Assembly (NCBI RefSeq): GCF_018294505.1
Contig: NC_057800.1
Coordinates: forward strand, 171,859,703-171,923,702
Reading direction: 5' to 3'
DNA from: Triticum aestivum
Taxonomy: Eukaryota > Streptophyta > Magnoliopsida > Poales > Poaceae
Length of the DNA: 64,000 nucleotides
Below the pieces are notes generated by a model. That model was not told the origin of the DNA. It saw nothing but the letters and a program-made list of their open reading frames with translations, and searched no databases. Made by a program: the position numbers and the translations under genes. Below, piece after piece: positions 1 to 10,107 of this stretch (its first letter is position 1; each line of letters begins with the position of its first letter).

Positions 1-1189
1 CGGTAATGCATCATCATAATGAGCTCAAAGTGACCAAGTGTCTGGTCATGGGATCATGCATTACGGTACAAGTAAAGTGACTTGCCGGTAACGAGATTGA
101 ACGAGGTATTGGGATACCGATGATCGAATCTCGGGCAAGTAACGTACCGATTGACAAAGGGAATTGTATACGGGATTGCTTGAATCCTCGCCATCGTGGT
201 TCATCCGATGAGATCATCGAGGAGCATGTGGGAGCCAACATGGGTATCCAGATCCCGCTGTTGGTTATTGACCGGAGAGTCGTCTCGGTCATGTCTACAT
301 GTCTCCCGAACCCGTAGGGTCTACACACTTAAGGTTCGGTGACGCTAGGGTTGTAGAGATATGAGTATGCAGTAACCCGAAAGTTGTTCGGAGTCCCGGA
401 TGAGATCCCTGACGTCACGAGGAGTTCCGGAATGGTCCAGAGGTGAAGAATTATATATAGGAAGTGCAGTTTCAGCCATCGGGAGAGTTTCGGGGGTCAA
501 CGGTATTGTACCGGGACCACAGGAAGGGTCCCGGGGGTCCACCGGGTGGGGCCACCCATCCCGGAGAGCCCCATGGGCTGAAGTGGGGAGGGAACCAGCC
601 CATAGTGGGTTGGTGCGCCCCCCCTTGGGCCCCCCATGCGCCTAGGGTTGGGAACCCTAGGGGAGGGGGCGCCTCCACTTGCCTTGGGGGGCACTCCACC
701 CCCTTGGCCGCCGCCCCCCTAGGAGATCCCATCTCCTAGGGCTGGCGCACCCCCTAGGGGGCCTATATAAAGGGGGAGGGAGGGCAGCCGCACCCTGAAG
801 CCTTGGCGCCTCCCTCTCCCCTGCTACACCTCTCCCTCTCGTAGAAGCTCGGCGAAGCCCTGCTGCGGTGACTGCTGCATCCACCACCACACCGTCGTGC
901 TGCTGGATCTTCATCAACCTCTCGTTCTCCCTTGCTGGATCAAGAAGGAGGAGAGGTCACGCTGACCATACGTGTGTTGAACGCGGAGGTGCCGTCCGTT
1001 CGGCGCTAGGATCTCCGGTGATTTGGATCACGACGAGTACAACTCCCTCATCCCCGTTCTTTGAACGCTTCTGCTCGCGATCTACAAAGGTATGTAGATG
1101 TATCCAATCACTCATTGCTAGATGAACTCATAGATGGATCTTGGTGAAAACGTAGGAATTTTTTTTGTTTTCTGCAACGTTCCCCGACA
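1..1189 (+). mobile_element. Copia LTR, 3' part (Angela/WIS/BARE-like), cut by window edge
   Basis: This is the last ~1.2 kb of a long terminal repeat. It ends in the Copia-style terminus CCCCGACA at 1182-1189. Its first half shares blocks with the Angela-type LTRs at 31474-33220 and 38286-40037 read on their minus strand: the stretches around a Tyr-free AT-rich core with ATTGACCGGAGA and CATGTCTACAT. A TATA box sits in the middle and is followed by a C-rich leader, the usual Copia LTR layout. It may be a solo LTR or the 3' LTR of an element lying to the left; the window cannot tell. No gene is present; open frames inside it are chance. Subfamily is uncertain. Confidence 0.8.
764..771 (+). 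promoter_or_regulatory. TATA box of the Copia LTR
   Basis: TATATAAA lies in GGCCTATATAAAGGGG, about 420 bp before the LTR end and followed by a pyrimidine-rich leader. The position fits the retrotransposon Pol II promoter. Confidence 0.6.
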
Positions 1190-1215
1190 ATGAATGCGTC
1201 GGGGTCTTCAGATAC

Positions 1216-2562
1216 TCACGATTCGGCCAGGGGCTTATCCCAGGGGCGCCGTTCTGGGCTGTTGTCAACGTCCCACGCAGAGCTATCTGCGAGGGAGGCC
1301 TTCCCCTTCTTGGACGCCTCCGTCTCCAGATTTTTGGAGGCCGCCCTCTTCTTTCCCCCCTCGGGGAGGGGGGAGTTGCTTTCTTCTTCCTCTTCCTCCT
1401 CCTTGTCATCTTCGGTGGCGGAGTGAGTTTCGGCGTCTTCGGACACCATGTACGAAGTACCCTTGGGGCGGAGGCCACCTCTGGTCCCCTTGGCCTTCTT
1501 CTTCGGCGCCTGGTAGGGCGCTAGAACTAGCATCTTCGTCAAGCGCGGGATGGCTGGGTCCTCGGGTAGCGGAGCCGGACACTGAATCCGCTCTGCCTTC
1601 TTCGTCCAACCCTGAAAAAACAGATAGGGAAGTTGGGACATCCTCCTTGAGTAGGCAATTAAGGGATATGCGTTAAAACATGGAGAACTTACCGAACTGG
1701 CGGGATGAGCTAGGTCGTGCCCATGGTCTTCAGTTGTCTTCGGCCACGTCTTGTTGGCCTTGAAGAGCACCTTCCAGATGTCTTCGTGTGTAGTATCGAA
1801 GAACCATTGCAGGGTCTTATGTTTGGCCGGATCAAATTCCCATAGGTGGCAAGCCCGGCTCTGGCATGGAAGGTTCCAACGAATTATCATCACCTAAATC
1901 ACATCAACAAGCTGGACGTTCTTGTCCATCATGCTCCTGATGCGCGTCTGAAGCGCTGTCAGCTCGTCCGATGAAGACCAATCCAGGCTCTTCTCTTGCC
2001 AGGAGGTAAGCCGTGTTGGGGCCCCGGATTTGAATTCGGGAGCCGCGGCCCAGGAAGGGTCACGGGGCTCTGGGACGTAGAACCACAGCTTCTGTCACCC
2101 CTTGACGGTCTCCACGAAGGTACCTTTGGGCCACGAGACGTTGGGCATCTTGCTCACCATGGCGCCTCCACACTCTGCCTGTTGGTCGTCCACCACCTTC
2201 GGCTTCACGTTGAAGATCTTAAGCCACAGTTCGAAGTGGGGTGGAATGCGGAGGAAGGCCTCACACACGACAATGAATGCCGAGATGTTGAGGAAGGAGT
2301 TCGGGGCTAGATCATGGAAATCTAGCCCATAATAGAACATGAGTCCGCGGACGAAAGGGTGGAGAGGAAACTCTAACCCGCAGACGAAATGGGGGATGAA
2401 CACCACCCTCTCATTGGGCTTCGGGGTGGGGACTATTTGCCCCTTGGCCGGAAGCCGGTGGGCGATTTCTTTCGCCAGGTACCAGGCCTCCCAAAGATCG
2501 GTGATGTCCTTCTCCTTGACGGAGGAGGCCATCCACTTGCCTTGCGCTCCAGATCTGGACAT
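1216..2562 (-). pseudogene. Decayed gag-like protein (Transposase_28-type) of the Gypsy-like element
   Basis: The start chosen is the ATG at 2562, giving MSRSGAQGKW. A conserved block follows (AHRLPAKGQIVPTPKPNERV; FVRGLMFYYGLDFHDLAP; FLNISAFIVVCEAFLRI), typical of the plant putative gypsy-type transposon family. In-frame stops occur at 2095-2097 (TGA where a Trp codon is expected after ETVKG) and about 1894-1896. A likely 81-bp intron lies at 1612-1692 (GT donor and AG acceptor on the minus strand), so the frame stays open through it. After the intron the protein is rich in Lys, Glu and Ser with a long Glu run, consistent with a low-complexity linker. Role in the element is presumed structural. 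It is non-functional as it stands. Confidence 0.65.
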
Positions 2563-3102
2563 GGTCGAGTGCTTTCTTGAGGCGGAAAATATGAGGACTT
2601 GGGCGCTGGAGCTCGAGAATGGGAGGGCAGAGAGAGAGAGAAGGTGTGGGTGAAAGAAGGGAATCCTTATCTCCTTATAAAGGCAGTGAATATCAAGCGC
2701 CTCCCCACTCACCTTAAAACTCGCTTGTTCCCAAGGGTTGTGCAAATGGCACGGTTGGATTACCCACGCCTGTATTGATGAGAATCCCGTAATAAGGGGA
2801 CACGATCTCTGCTTTGACAAGACATGCCAATGAGACCGCATCTCGAAGCGGCAGGCCGAAAAACGGTTCGAAATAATGAACGGGTGATGACTTGGTGTCA
2901 CATTATCAAAAATTATCAGCAGATTGGACTCGTGAAATATTATACTCTCTACGGTGGTGTGTGGTACTTATTTTGCAGATCCGAACATGTTAGTCATATT
3001 CGAAGACTGCGTTGGAGTATTCGGAGGAGGAACCCGCCTTGCAATGCCGAAGACAATCTGCGCGCCAAACACCTCGTCATTGAAGCCTGGTTCAGGGGCT
3101 AC

Positions 3103-3573
3103 TGAGGGAGTCTTGGACTAAGGGGTCCTCGGGCGTCCGGCATGTTGGACATGGGCCGGACTGATGGGCTACGAAGAAACAAGACCGAAGACTCTCACCC
3201 GTGTCCGGATGGGACTCTTCTTGGCGTGGATGGCAAGCTTGGCGTTCGGATATGAAGATTCCTTTCTCCGTAACCGACTTTGTATAACCCTAGTTCCCTC
3301 TGGTATCTATATAAACCGGAGGGCTTAGTCCATAGAGACAATCATAATCAGATAGGCTAGACTTCTAGGGTTTTAGCCATTACGATCTCGTGATAGATCA
3401 ACTCTTGTAACCCCCATACTCATCAATATTAATCTAGCAGGATGTAGGGTTTTACCTCCATCGAGAGGGCCCGAACCTGGGTAAACATTGTGTTCCCTGT
3501 CTCCTGTTACCATCAACCTCAGACGCACAGTTCGGGACCCCCTACCCAAGATCCGCTAGTTTTGACACCGACA
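3103..3573 (-). repeat. 5' LTR of the truncated Gypsy-like element
   Basis: 471 bp, TG...CA on the minus strand. It contains the plus-strand stretch TCTATATAAACCGGAGG at about 3305-3321, and a leader typical of this LTR type. The sequence next to it (3102 downward on the minus strand, GTAGCCCCTGAACC) is the expected primer-binding region. The flank 3574-3578 (GCAGG) is the candidate target duplication; its partner is lost with the truncated left end. Confidence 0.7.
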
Positions 3574-4463
3574 GCAGGGAGATGCAGACATGAACGAGCA
3601 TTTGTCCCCCGCTGCACCCGGAACCCCGCACCCCATCCATCCGTCCGTCGATGTGGATTGCGCCGTCGGACCATGCTGGGACACATGAGGATCCGACAGC
3701 CGGTTGGGGCATTCCAGAGACCTTTCCACCCACGCATATGTCGGTGGTGAACGTATGCCACTCACCACCGCTCGTTCTGGCACAGATGAGCACTGGCAGC
3801 GGCACTGCCCGGGCTGCCCACTTCCATTTCGACGGAATGACACAACAAGGGTCGGTACGTTTTTATTGCTCATGTCCGATCAATTTTGCATATGGCATGC
3901 TCAATGGTTTGCATAGGCCACTAGTCATTTTGTACATGATAAATGCTTGCAAACCATGATCATTTAGGAGGTGTTCATGTTGGACATGATCATTGATCAA
4001 TAACAATCAAGGTCCGACCCAAATGGAGTACGAATTGGGGGGCGCCGCATTTCAAGTTGGGACAACATCTGATCCCAAGCTGAGCAAAAAGAAGAAGGGG
4101 GAGACTGCGAAGACAAGAGGCATGCAACCCTTTTGCAAGCGGAGCAGAACGCAAGGATGGCCTTGGAGCAAGCGACATGGATGGCGTCCGACGAGTTATC
4201 CGACCAGCAAGCAAGACATCTGTCATGCTCGGACATTGATTTCATTTTGGCATGTCCGGATTGTTGATCTATGATTTGCTTTACTTTGTTTCAAATATTG
4301 AATTCGGACAATTTGTATTGTACGATCGACGTGCATGGATTGCATGGATTTGAGACTCCGCATTTGAGGTATGTGGATGTGCAGCAGCCCATATGAGGGG
4401 CCGGCAGGCATAGTCTGTGAACGCATTATAGGCCGGATTTGCCAAGTCCGGCTGTAGATGCTA
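3574..4463. mobile_element. End fragment of a PIF/Harbinger-like DNA transposon
   Basis: The right end reads CCGGCTGTAGATGCTA at 4448-4463, the mirror of a GAGCATCTACAGCCGG-type terminus, and is followed by TTA (4464-4466), the usual Harbinger target duplication. No matching left terminus is visible before the Gypsy LTR at 3573, so the element seems truncated there. The body includes a short frame with LSKKKKG near 4080-4105 resembling a basic tail of a transposon ORF, but no complete gene. The right end is reasonably supported; the left limit is only the edge of the neighbouring LTR. Confidence 0.45.
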
Positions 4464-4880
4464 TTAGAACCTTTCCACCTAACTTGAAAAAGAAAAGTCG
4501 ATCGAGCGAGAAAATATTGAACCGTAGATGAAATGGAGAGGTAGATTGATGCAAAAGTACCATCAGGATGAGACTGTATGCGGGTCAGAGCATCTCCAGC
4601 CGTTGGCCCCCAGGAGGCGCTAAAAACCGCCCCCTGGGGGCGCACCGGCGCAAAACGCGCATTGGGGCATGATGCCACCCAGTCGCGGCTCCCACGGGAT
4701 TTTTTGAACGGCACAAACACGGCGAGTTCATGCATATTTCGGCGACTTCAAACCAAATTCAACCAAACACGTCCACTCATACATATTTAAAGTATTTTAT
4801 AAAAAGAAAAAAAACACTACTAGGCCCGCCTGCCATCTTGCTCGCCTCGCCGCTCCTCGCTGGCCACCGCCCTTGCAGTT

Positions 4881-5890
4881 CTACATGCAGAGGAGGTTGT
4901 AGAACCGCGTGTAGTCGCCGCCATCGTCATCGTCATCGCTGCCGCCTCCGTCGTGGCCGCCGTCCCTGCTGCAACCCTCCCCCGGTTGGCGCGGCGGGTT
5001 GGACGGTCCGGTGGCGTCCTCTTAATCGTCGCTGTCGAGGATCATGACGTCGTTCTCGTCCTCGCGCCCATGCTTGCGGGCGGCGATCTCCTCCAGGGCC
5101 CGGGTCTGCCGGGTCATCTCAGTCCGGAGGTAGTCGTCGCGCGCCCACCGCAGGGCATCCGCGTCGAAGAAGCCGCGCCGGGCTATCTCCTCGTACTCCG
5201 GGGGGATACTGGGCTCCGGTTTGGGCACGACGACGATGAGGCGCCCGGAAGCGGGGGTGGAGTCGGCGATGCAGATACCGGAGCTGCGGGTGCGCCGGCT
5301 GACAGGCGTGTCCTAGGGCTCCGGCTTGACGGGGCGGAGGCAGGGAGAGCAGGTCGACCGATCGGACGAGGAGGAGGACGCCCTGGGGTCCATGCGCCTC
5401 GACGTCCATGAGCTCCCACGGCGGCGAGAGAAGGACGGGGGGAGGGGTACTCCAGCCTCGGCGTGTTGCCGCCCTTGATGTACTCGAGGACGGCATCCAG
5501 CATGCGGCCGGGCACGCCCCACCATCTGCGCCGCCCCTCGGAGTTGAGCCTGCCGGAGGGCACGACGCCGTTGGTGGCCTTGAGCTGCTCGGCGTGACGG
5601 CGGCAGAAGTACGGCTCCCAGAGAGGGCTGTCGGGGACATAGCGCTGCCCCTCCCTCGCCGCCCGCGGTAGAGAGGCGTGGATACACGCGATCTCCGCAC
5701 GACGCGCCGCCCCGATGGGCGGTGGTGGCACCGGGACCCCGCCGGCGCTGATTCTCCATGCCCCGGGCACCCGCATGTCCGGCGGGACCGGGTACTCGGC
5801 CTCGAAGAGGAGCCGAGTTTCGTCCTCGTGAAGGTGGCGGCGGCCGAAGCCGTTCGCCGCCGTGCCGTCGCCTGGGAATCGTTCAGCCAT
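4881..5890 (-). pseudogene. Decayed non-transposase cargo gene of H1, function unknown
   Basis: The start is the ATG at 5890 (MAERFPGDGTAANGFGRR); longer upstream extensions look like leader sequence. The reading frame gives a Pro- and Arg-rich protein with a conserved-looking block (ETRLLFEAEYPVPPD, SPLWEPYFCRRHAEQLKA, SEGRRRWWGVPGRMLDAVLE). It shifts frame near 5440-5460, meets TAG at 5313-5315 (a Gln codon by context) and TAA at about 5022-5024. Beyond these it stays readable to TAG at 4881-4883. The tail has PPEYEEIARRGFFDADALRW, a coiled stretch, then a Ser/Asp-rich end and DYTRFYNLLCM. I recognise this protein type from repeated hypothetical proteins in wheat-group genomes but know no function. 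It is not a recognisable transposase. Confidence 0.6.
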
Positions 5891-6376
5891 TTCTTTGAAC
5901 TGGGATGGTGAAGGGAGAGGGACGAAGGGGAGAGAGGGTGCGTCGGTGGTGGAGACTCTATGCATGCCACCGGCGCGCTGGGGTCGACTTATATACGTGG
6001 AGGCGGCGCGAGCACGCATGGCCGCCTCATCTATGCGTGGCATGCGCGGGGACGCGCATCGTTACGCCTTCACTGCGCCGCCAGAGAGGTATCAATGGCG
6101 GAGGCTGACCGGCGCGGCAGTGCGCGGCAGCTTTGGCATTGATTTGCCGCGGGAAACGAGTCGATGAGGACGACGAAGCGGCGAGAAGCAAGACAAGTCG
6201 CTGGCAAGGAGGGCTCGCGGCTCTTTCGCGCCAAAAACGATTCGCCCGGTGCCCCCGAGCGCCCCCAGCGCGCCGGGTTCGGATTGGGTCCGCCGGCGCC
6301 AATTTCGGCCCGAGCCGGCGAAAATTGGGCCCTTGGGGGCGCGATTGGGCCGATTTTTTGACGCCGCCGATTTTTT

Positions 6377-9071
6377 TATACATTAGATCATCTGCATATC
6401 ATACTTTATTGCTTTTGGCCTGATCCAGAAATTCTACGCCACTCAAGGACCCACGGAGAGAGTTGGGGATTTCGTTATTTTCATATATGAGTTTTCTCAA
6501 ATTTTGAAAATAGGATCATTTGATTTTATTTATTTTATCTTCAATTATTTATATTATAAAAATATGAGAGAGGAAATAAAATGACTTTCCCAAAATGAAG
6601 AAATATTGAGGATTTAATAAAAAAATCGAATAAGTTTTTATTTCAGAGTTTTGGCTAGTTCTTTTTGAATTTAGGAAAAACTACACGTTTTTCAAAACTA
6701 CATTTTAGGGACAAAAAATGTTCATCTCGGTCTAAATATTTTATTTAGACGGTGAAAATTTATTTTGGCACTTTTAGAATTTTATTTTATTTTCTAGAAA
6801 TTTTCTTAGTTTCGGCGGAATTTGTTTAAAAAAGAGTACCGCGCGCCTGACTAGGCCAAAGGCCCAGCCGAGCCAGGCCAGGCCCGCGCCGTCGCCGCCT
6901 TCCCCGCGGGAGTCCGACTCGCCGCCGCCGAGTTCGGCCGGGGCACGCCTCCCGAGGCCGACCCTGACCCGGCGCCCCCTTCCCCAAGCCGCTGCCTCCC
7001 CCCCCCTCTTAAATACCACCCGCCATCGCCTCACCCACCACCCCGACCTGCCCCGCCTCCCGCAGCAGCTGCGCCGCCCACCGCCGTGTGCCGCGCTCGC
7101 CCCCACCGACGCCCGCGCCGCCCGCCGCCGACGCCCCCACCCCGTCGGAGCCCTGAGTTCCGCCGGTTTCCGACGAGGTAGCCACCGTTCGCCGCCGGTT
7201 TTCTGAAGAAAACCGATTCAATTTTTTTAAAACCCTAGGTTTTTTTATATTTTAGATCAGTTTATTTTATTTTTTTTCGGTTCACTTATTTAGCGAGCGT
7301 TCGCTCGTTCGTTCGTTCTAACGGACGAGTTCACCGTTTAGTTTCAGTTAACGAACATTCGTTCGTTAAGCTGTTCGTCAGTTTTTCATTTTCTCGGATT
7401 TTCCGCGATTATTTTTTATCGCGGTTTCTGATCCAAATTTCGTTTTAGTATAACTTTTCGCTCGTTTATCGGAATGAGGCGATTCAAGCGCCTAGAGTTT
7501 CATTTCGAAACCCTCTTTCCGTTTAACCAACTCAAACAAGTTTATGCTTCTGTAAAATTTGACTTAATTCCAGATTAGTATTCGAAGCTTGTTTCTTTCG
7601 CCGTTTGAGTTTCATTGTTTCGTTCGATTTGTTTCTTTTTGCTAACCGGAGTTCGTAAGTTGAACTTTCTGGTTAGATCTCTTATTTGAGTTTTACCTGT
7701 GCATTAGATGAGTGCTTATTTGTATGCTTGTTTGTTTGCGATAGAGTACCCGGAGTGCACCGCTTGCTACTTCGAATCTCTAGGTTTCAGGGATCATCAG
7801 CAAGGCAAGTAACACTTTGATCATACCTCTTTACTACCCAGTTTTATTGCATTAGATCAATCATCAAACAATTGCATGGTTAGGATCTGAATAAATTGTG
7901 GGTTGGGAAGTAGATGAGGTAGTACCTATTGCCTGTTTTATTATCAAACCTTTGGGAGTTACTTCTACGTTTGCTTATGCCATGCTATGCTAGTAGATGT
8001 GGATTGGGTGAGTGTATCCATGACAGATGTGAGATTGTTATTTAATGGTTTACTTAAGGTGGCAACTTTAACACACATCTGGGTGGATTGAGGCACCTGG
8101 GTATTCCAGCGATTACCTGTTTTTCTTTATGGACCGCCACCCAGGCTCAAAGGGGTCATGAGATTATTCATACTGGAAACTTCCGTGTGCAGCCACAAGC
8201 TACTATGGGCTCTAGCATAGCTGATTAAGTCATGTGAACTCTTACAGTGGTAGACTAGCAGATGTAGGGGAAAGTAGGTGTAACGGTCTACCCGATCGTA
8301 AGGTGCTAGCGCTTCTGAAAGACTATGTCTCTGTCATCCATTTCTCAAACACCGTGTAGTGCGAGAATCCCAATGGAGGAGATCGAGTCTTGTGGGGAAA
8401 AGTGTGCAAACATCTGTAGAGTGTATAAACTAATCATGATTAGCCGTGTCCCCGGTTATGGACGTTTTGAGTATCTAGTACTTGGATTATCATGTGAATC
8501 TCATCATGTGACTTTAATTAATTTTGTTGGGTTTTAATGATGATGCTTAATTGGGATTGAGAGGGTGTCTACACTCTCAATGTTTAACAACCACCATGTT
8601 AGTTAAATAAAATTTATTCCTTTGCAGTAGGGAAAAGTTGGCTTTACGCAAAACTGTAACCATAGAGCTTTCCACCAGCCCTATATGCATGCAGTATAGC
8701 CCAGTTTTGTTCATTACTCTCTATGTGTTACATTGCCAGCATATTCCATGTGTTGACCCGTTTTCGGGCTGCAATGTTCATGTTGTAGATTTTTCAGACG
8801 ATGATTAAGGTGCCTTAGGTCGTGGTTCTATACTCAGTGATGCCGTTGGAGTTGATGGACTCACTTATCTTCCAAGCCTTCCGCTGTTATCATTATTAGA
8901 TGGCCTTAAGCCATATTATTTGTAATATGTTCTCTTTGGAGACATTCGATGTAATAAGTGTGTGGTTGCTACTCTGTTATAAATCCTTCAAGTAATGTGC
9001 GTGTCAGCATTACTGATCCAGGGATGATACTGAAGCACAGAGATCAGACTGTTTGAGGTCTGGTCGCTACA
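6377..9071 (+). repeat. 5' LTR of element A (5'-truncated)
   Basis: It matches the 3' LTR from TTATACATTAGATCATC onward but lacks the initial TGTAACATCCC segment. It contains a GC-rich block (6830-7200) with TTAAATACC at about 7010 as the likely core promoter, an exon-like leader with a Pro/Ala coding bias, and GTTCGTTC-type short repeats near 7300-7320. It ends at 9071 in GTCGCTACA. The ~2.7-kb stretch has no gene beyond chance frames. Confidence 0.85.
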
Positions 9072-9074
9072 AGA

Positions 9075-9086
9075 TGGTATCAGAGC
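9075..9086 (+). other. Primer-binding site of element A (initiator tRNA-Met type)
   Basis: TGGTATCAGAGC begins 3 bases after the 5' LTR end. This is the standard plant LTR-element primer site complementary to the 3' end of initiator tRNA-Met. Confidence 0.85.
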
Positions 9087-9179
9087 ACATGCTGATTGTA
9101 GGACACAACCACTAAGATAAAGCCCTAGATCACTACTCTCTTCTCATTTCTAACTCCTCATCTTTTCTACTCTTTTAGG

Positions 9180-9917
9180 GTGGCGGATGCAAGGAACAAG
9201 TTCTCGCAACCGGATGAAGATACACCCTTTGTACGCCACCTGAAGGAAGTCACTAAGTACCTGAACATCGGAGTACCAAGCTTCACCGGGACCTACAACG
9301 CCACTTTACCCGAGGAGGAGCGCTGGATGATCCAAGTTCAAGTTCCAGGAAGGACATTTGCGCCAGTCACTGAGCCTATAGAGTTTTCCTTTGATGCACC
9401 AACCTGGAGTCTAGGAAAGAGCATGGCAGCCCACATCACCATGGGACATATTAGAGAAGTTTACCACAATGAGCTTAAAGACACTATCTACCAGATCTGT
9501 GGGCACCGAGATGAGCAATGGGAGATGATCAACACTAGGAAGGATAGATCAATCGCAGCTTTTATCCAGGAGTTAAACCAGCACATTCGACGCTAGGAGA
9601 ACCAGATGTGCGCAGGCAGGATAGATCTGAAGAAGGTGATGACAAGAATCACAGAACTGGAGGAAGAACTCAAGGCTACACATGAAGATTATGAGGAGGA
9701 AATCGAAGTATTAGTGGAGAAGAATAACGACCTGACTAAGAAGATCGGAATATTCATGGGAGACCCCACACCAGTAGAAGAAGACGAAGAACCCAAGGAG
9801 ATTCGCCCAGAAGACTACATCATCATCGACGACACCGACTCTAACCTGAGCGATGATGACTTTGAAGACGAAGCTGGAGCAGATATCATGGAGTCTGCAA
9901 CCGAGGAATATTTTTAG
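9180..9917 (+). pseudogene. Accessory ORF upstream of gag in element A (unknown, broken copy)
   Basis: The protein lies between the primer site and gag and is homologous, by eye roughly two thirds identical, to the intact 243-aa ORF of element D (60523-61254). Here the initiator codon is GTG in place of ATG, and an in-frame TAG at 9594-9596 divides it into 138 and 103 residues. Visible features are EVTKYLNIG, LPEEERW, VPGRTFAP, the shared DTIYQICG and FIQELNQHIRR, a Glu/Lys-rich coiled-coil-like stretch (LEEELKATHEDYEEEIEVL), and an acidic tail with YIIIDDTDS and DEAGADIMES. No known domain is recognised. It is not gag, which follows separately. Confidence 0.7.
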
Positions 9918-10107
9918 TAGACCACCATATCAGTAGTAGTATTCCACCATGTAAATAGAGTAGTCCGATGCACTTCTGCGATAGTTAGACCGATTGTATG
10001 ACTTGATTGATGAAGTGATTTTGTTTGTGTTTGTCTCATGTGCATATTGGTAGTGCTTTCTCATTAGATCTCATTCTATTCTAATATCTCCCCTCTAAAC
10101 CCATCAG

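Larger units (their letters stand above)
1190..3573 (-). mobile_element. Truncated Gypsy-like element with 5' LTR, minus strand
   Basis: Read on the minus strand, this has a 5' LTR (3573-3103), an untranslated leader (3102-2563) and a gag-like coding region (2562-1216). It is cut abruptly at 1190 by the end of the Copia LTR. The LTR begins TGTCGGTGTCAAAAC and ends in CTCCCTCA, a pair of termini common in Triticeae Gypsy-like elements. The coding region is of the type annotated in plants as putative gypsy-type transposon protein (Transposase_28-like). No protease, RT or integrase is visible before the truncation. Family name not assigned. Confidence 0.7.

Noticed and set aside
1..1180. Several 65-116-codon frames in the Copia LTR
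   Set aside because: LTR sequence with Pro/Gly/Arg-rich shadow frames; no counterpart in other LTR copies.
4223..4735. 170-codon minus-strand frame
   Set aside because: It crosses the end of one Harbinger-like element and the start of another, and has no conserved motif.
9075..9086. tRNA genes at the TGGTATCAGAGC sites (also 38273 and 60417)
   Set aside because: Only the short complement to a tRNA 3' end is present, with no cloverleaf. These are primer-binding sites.
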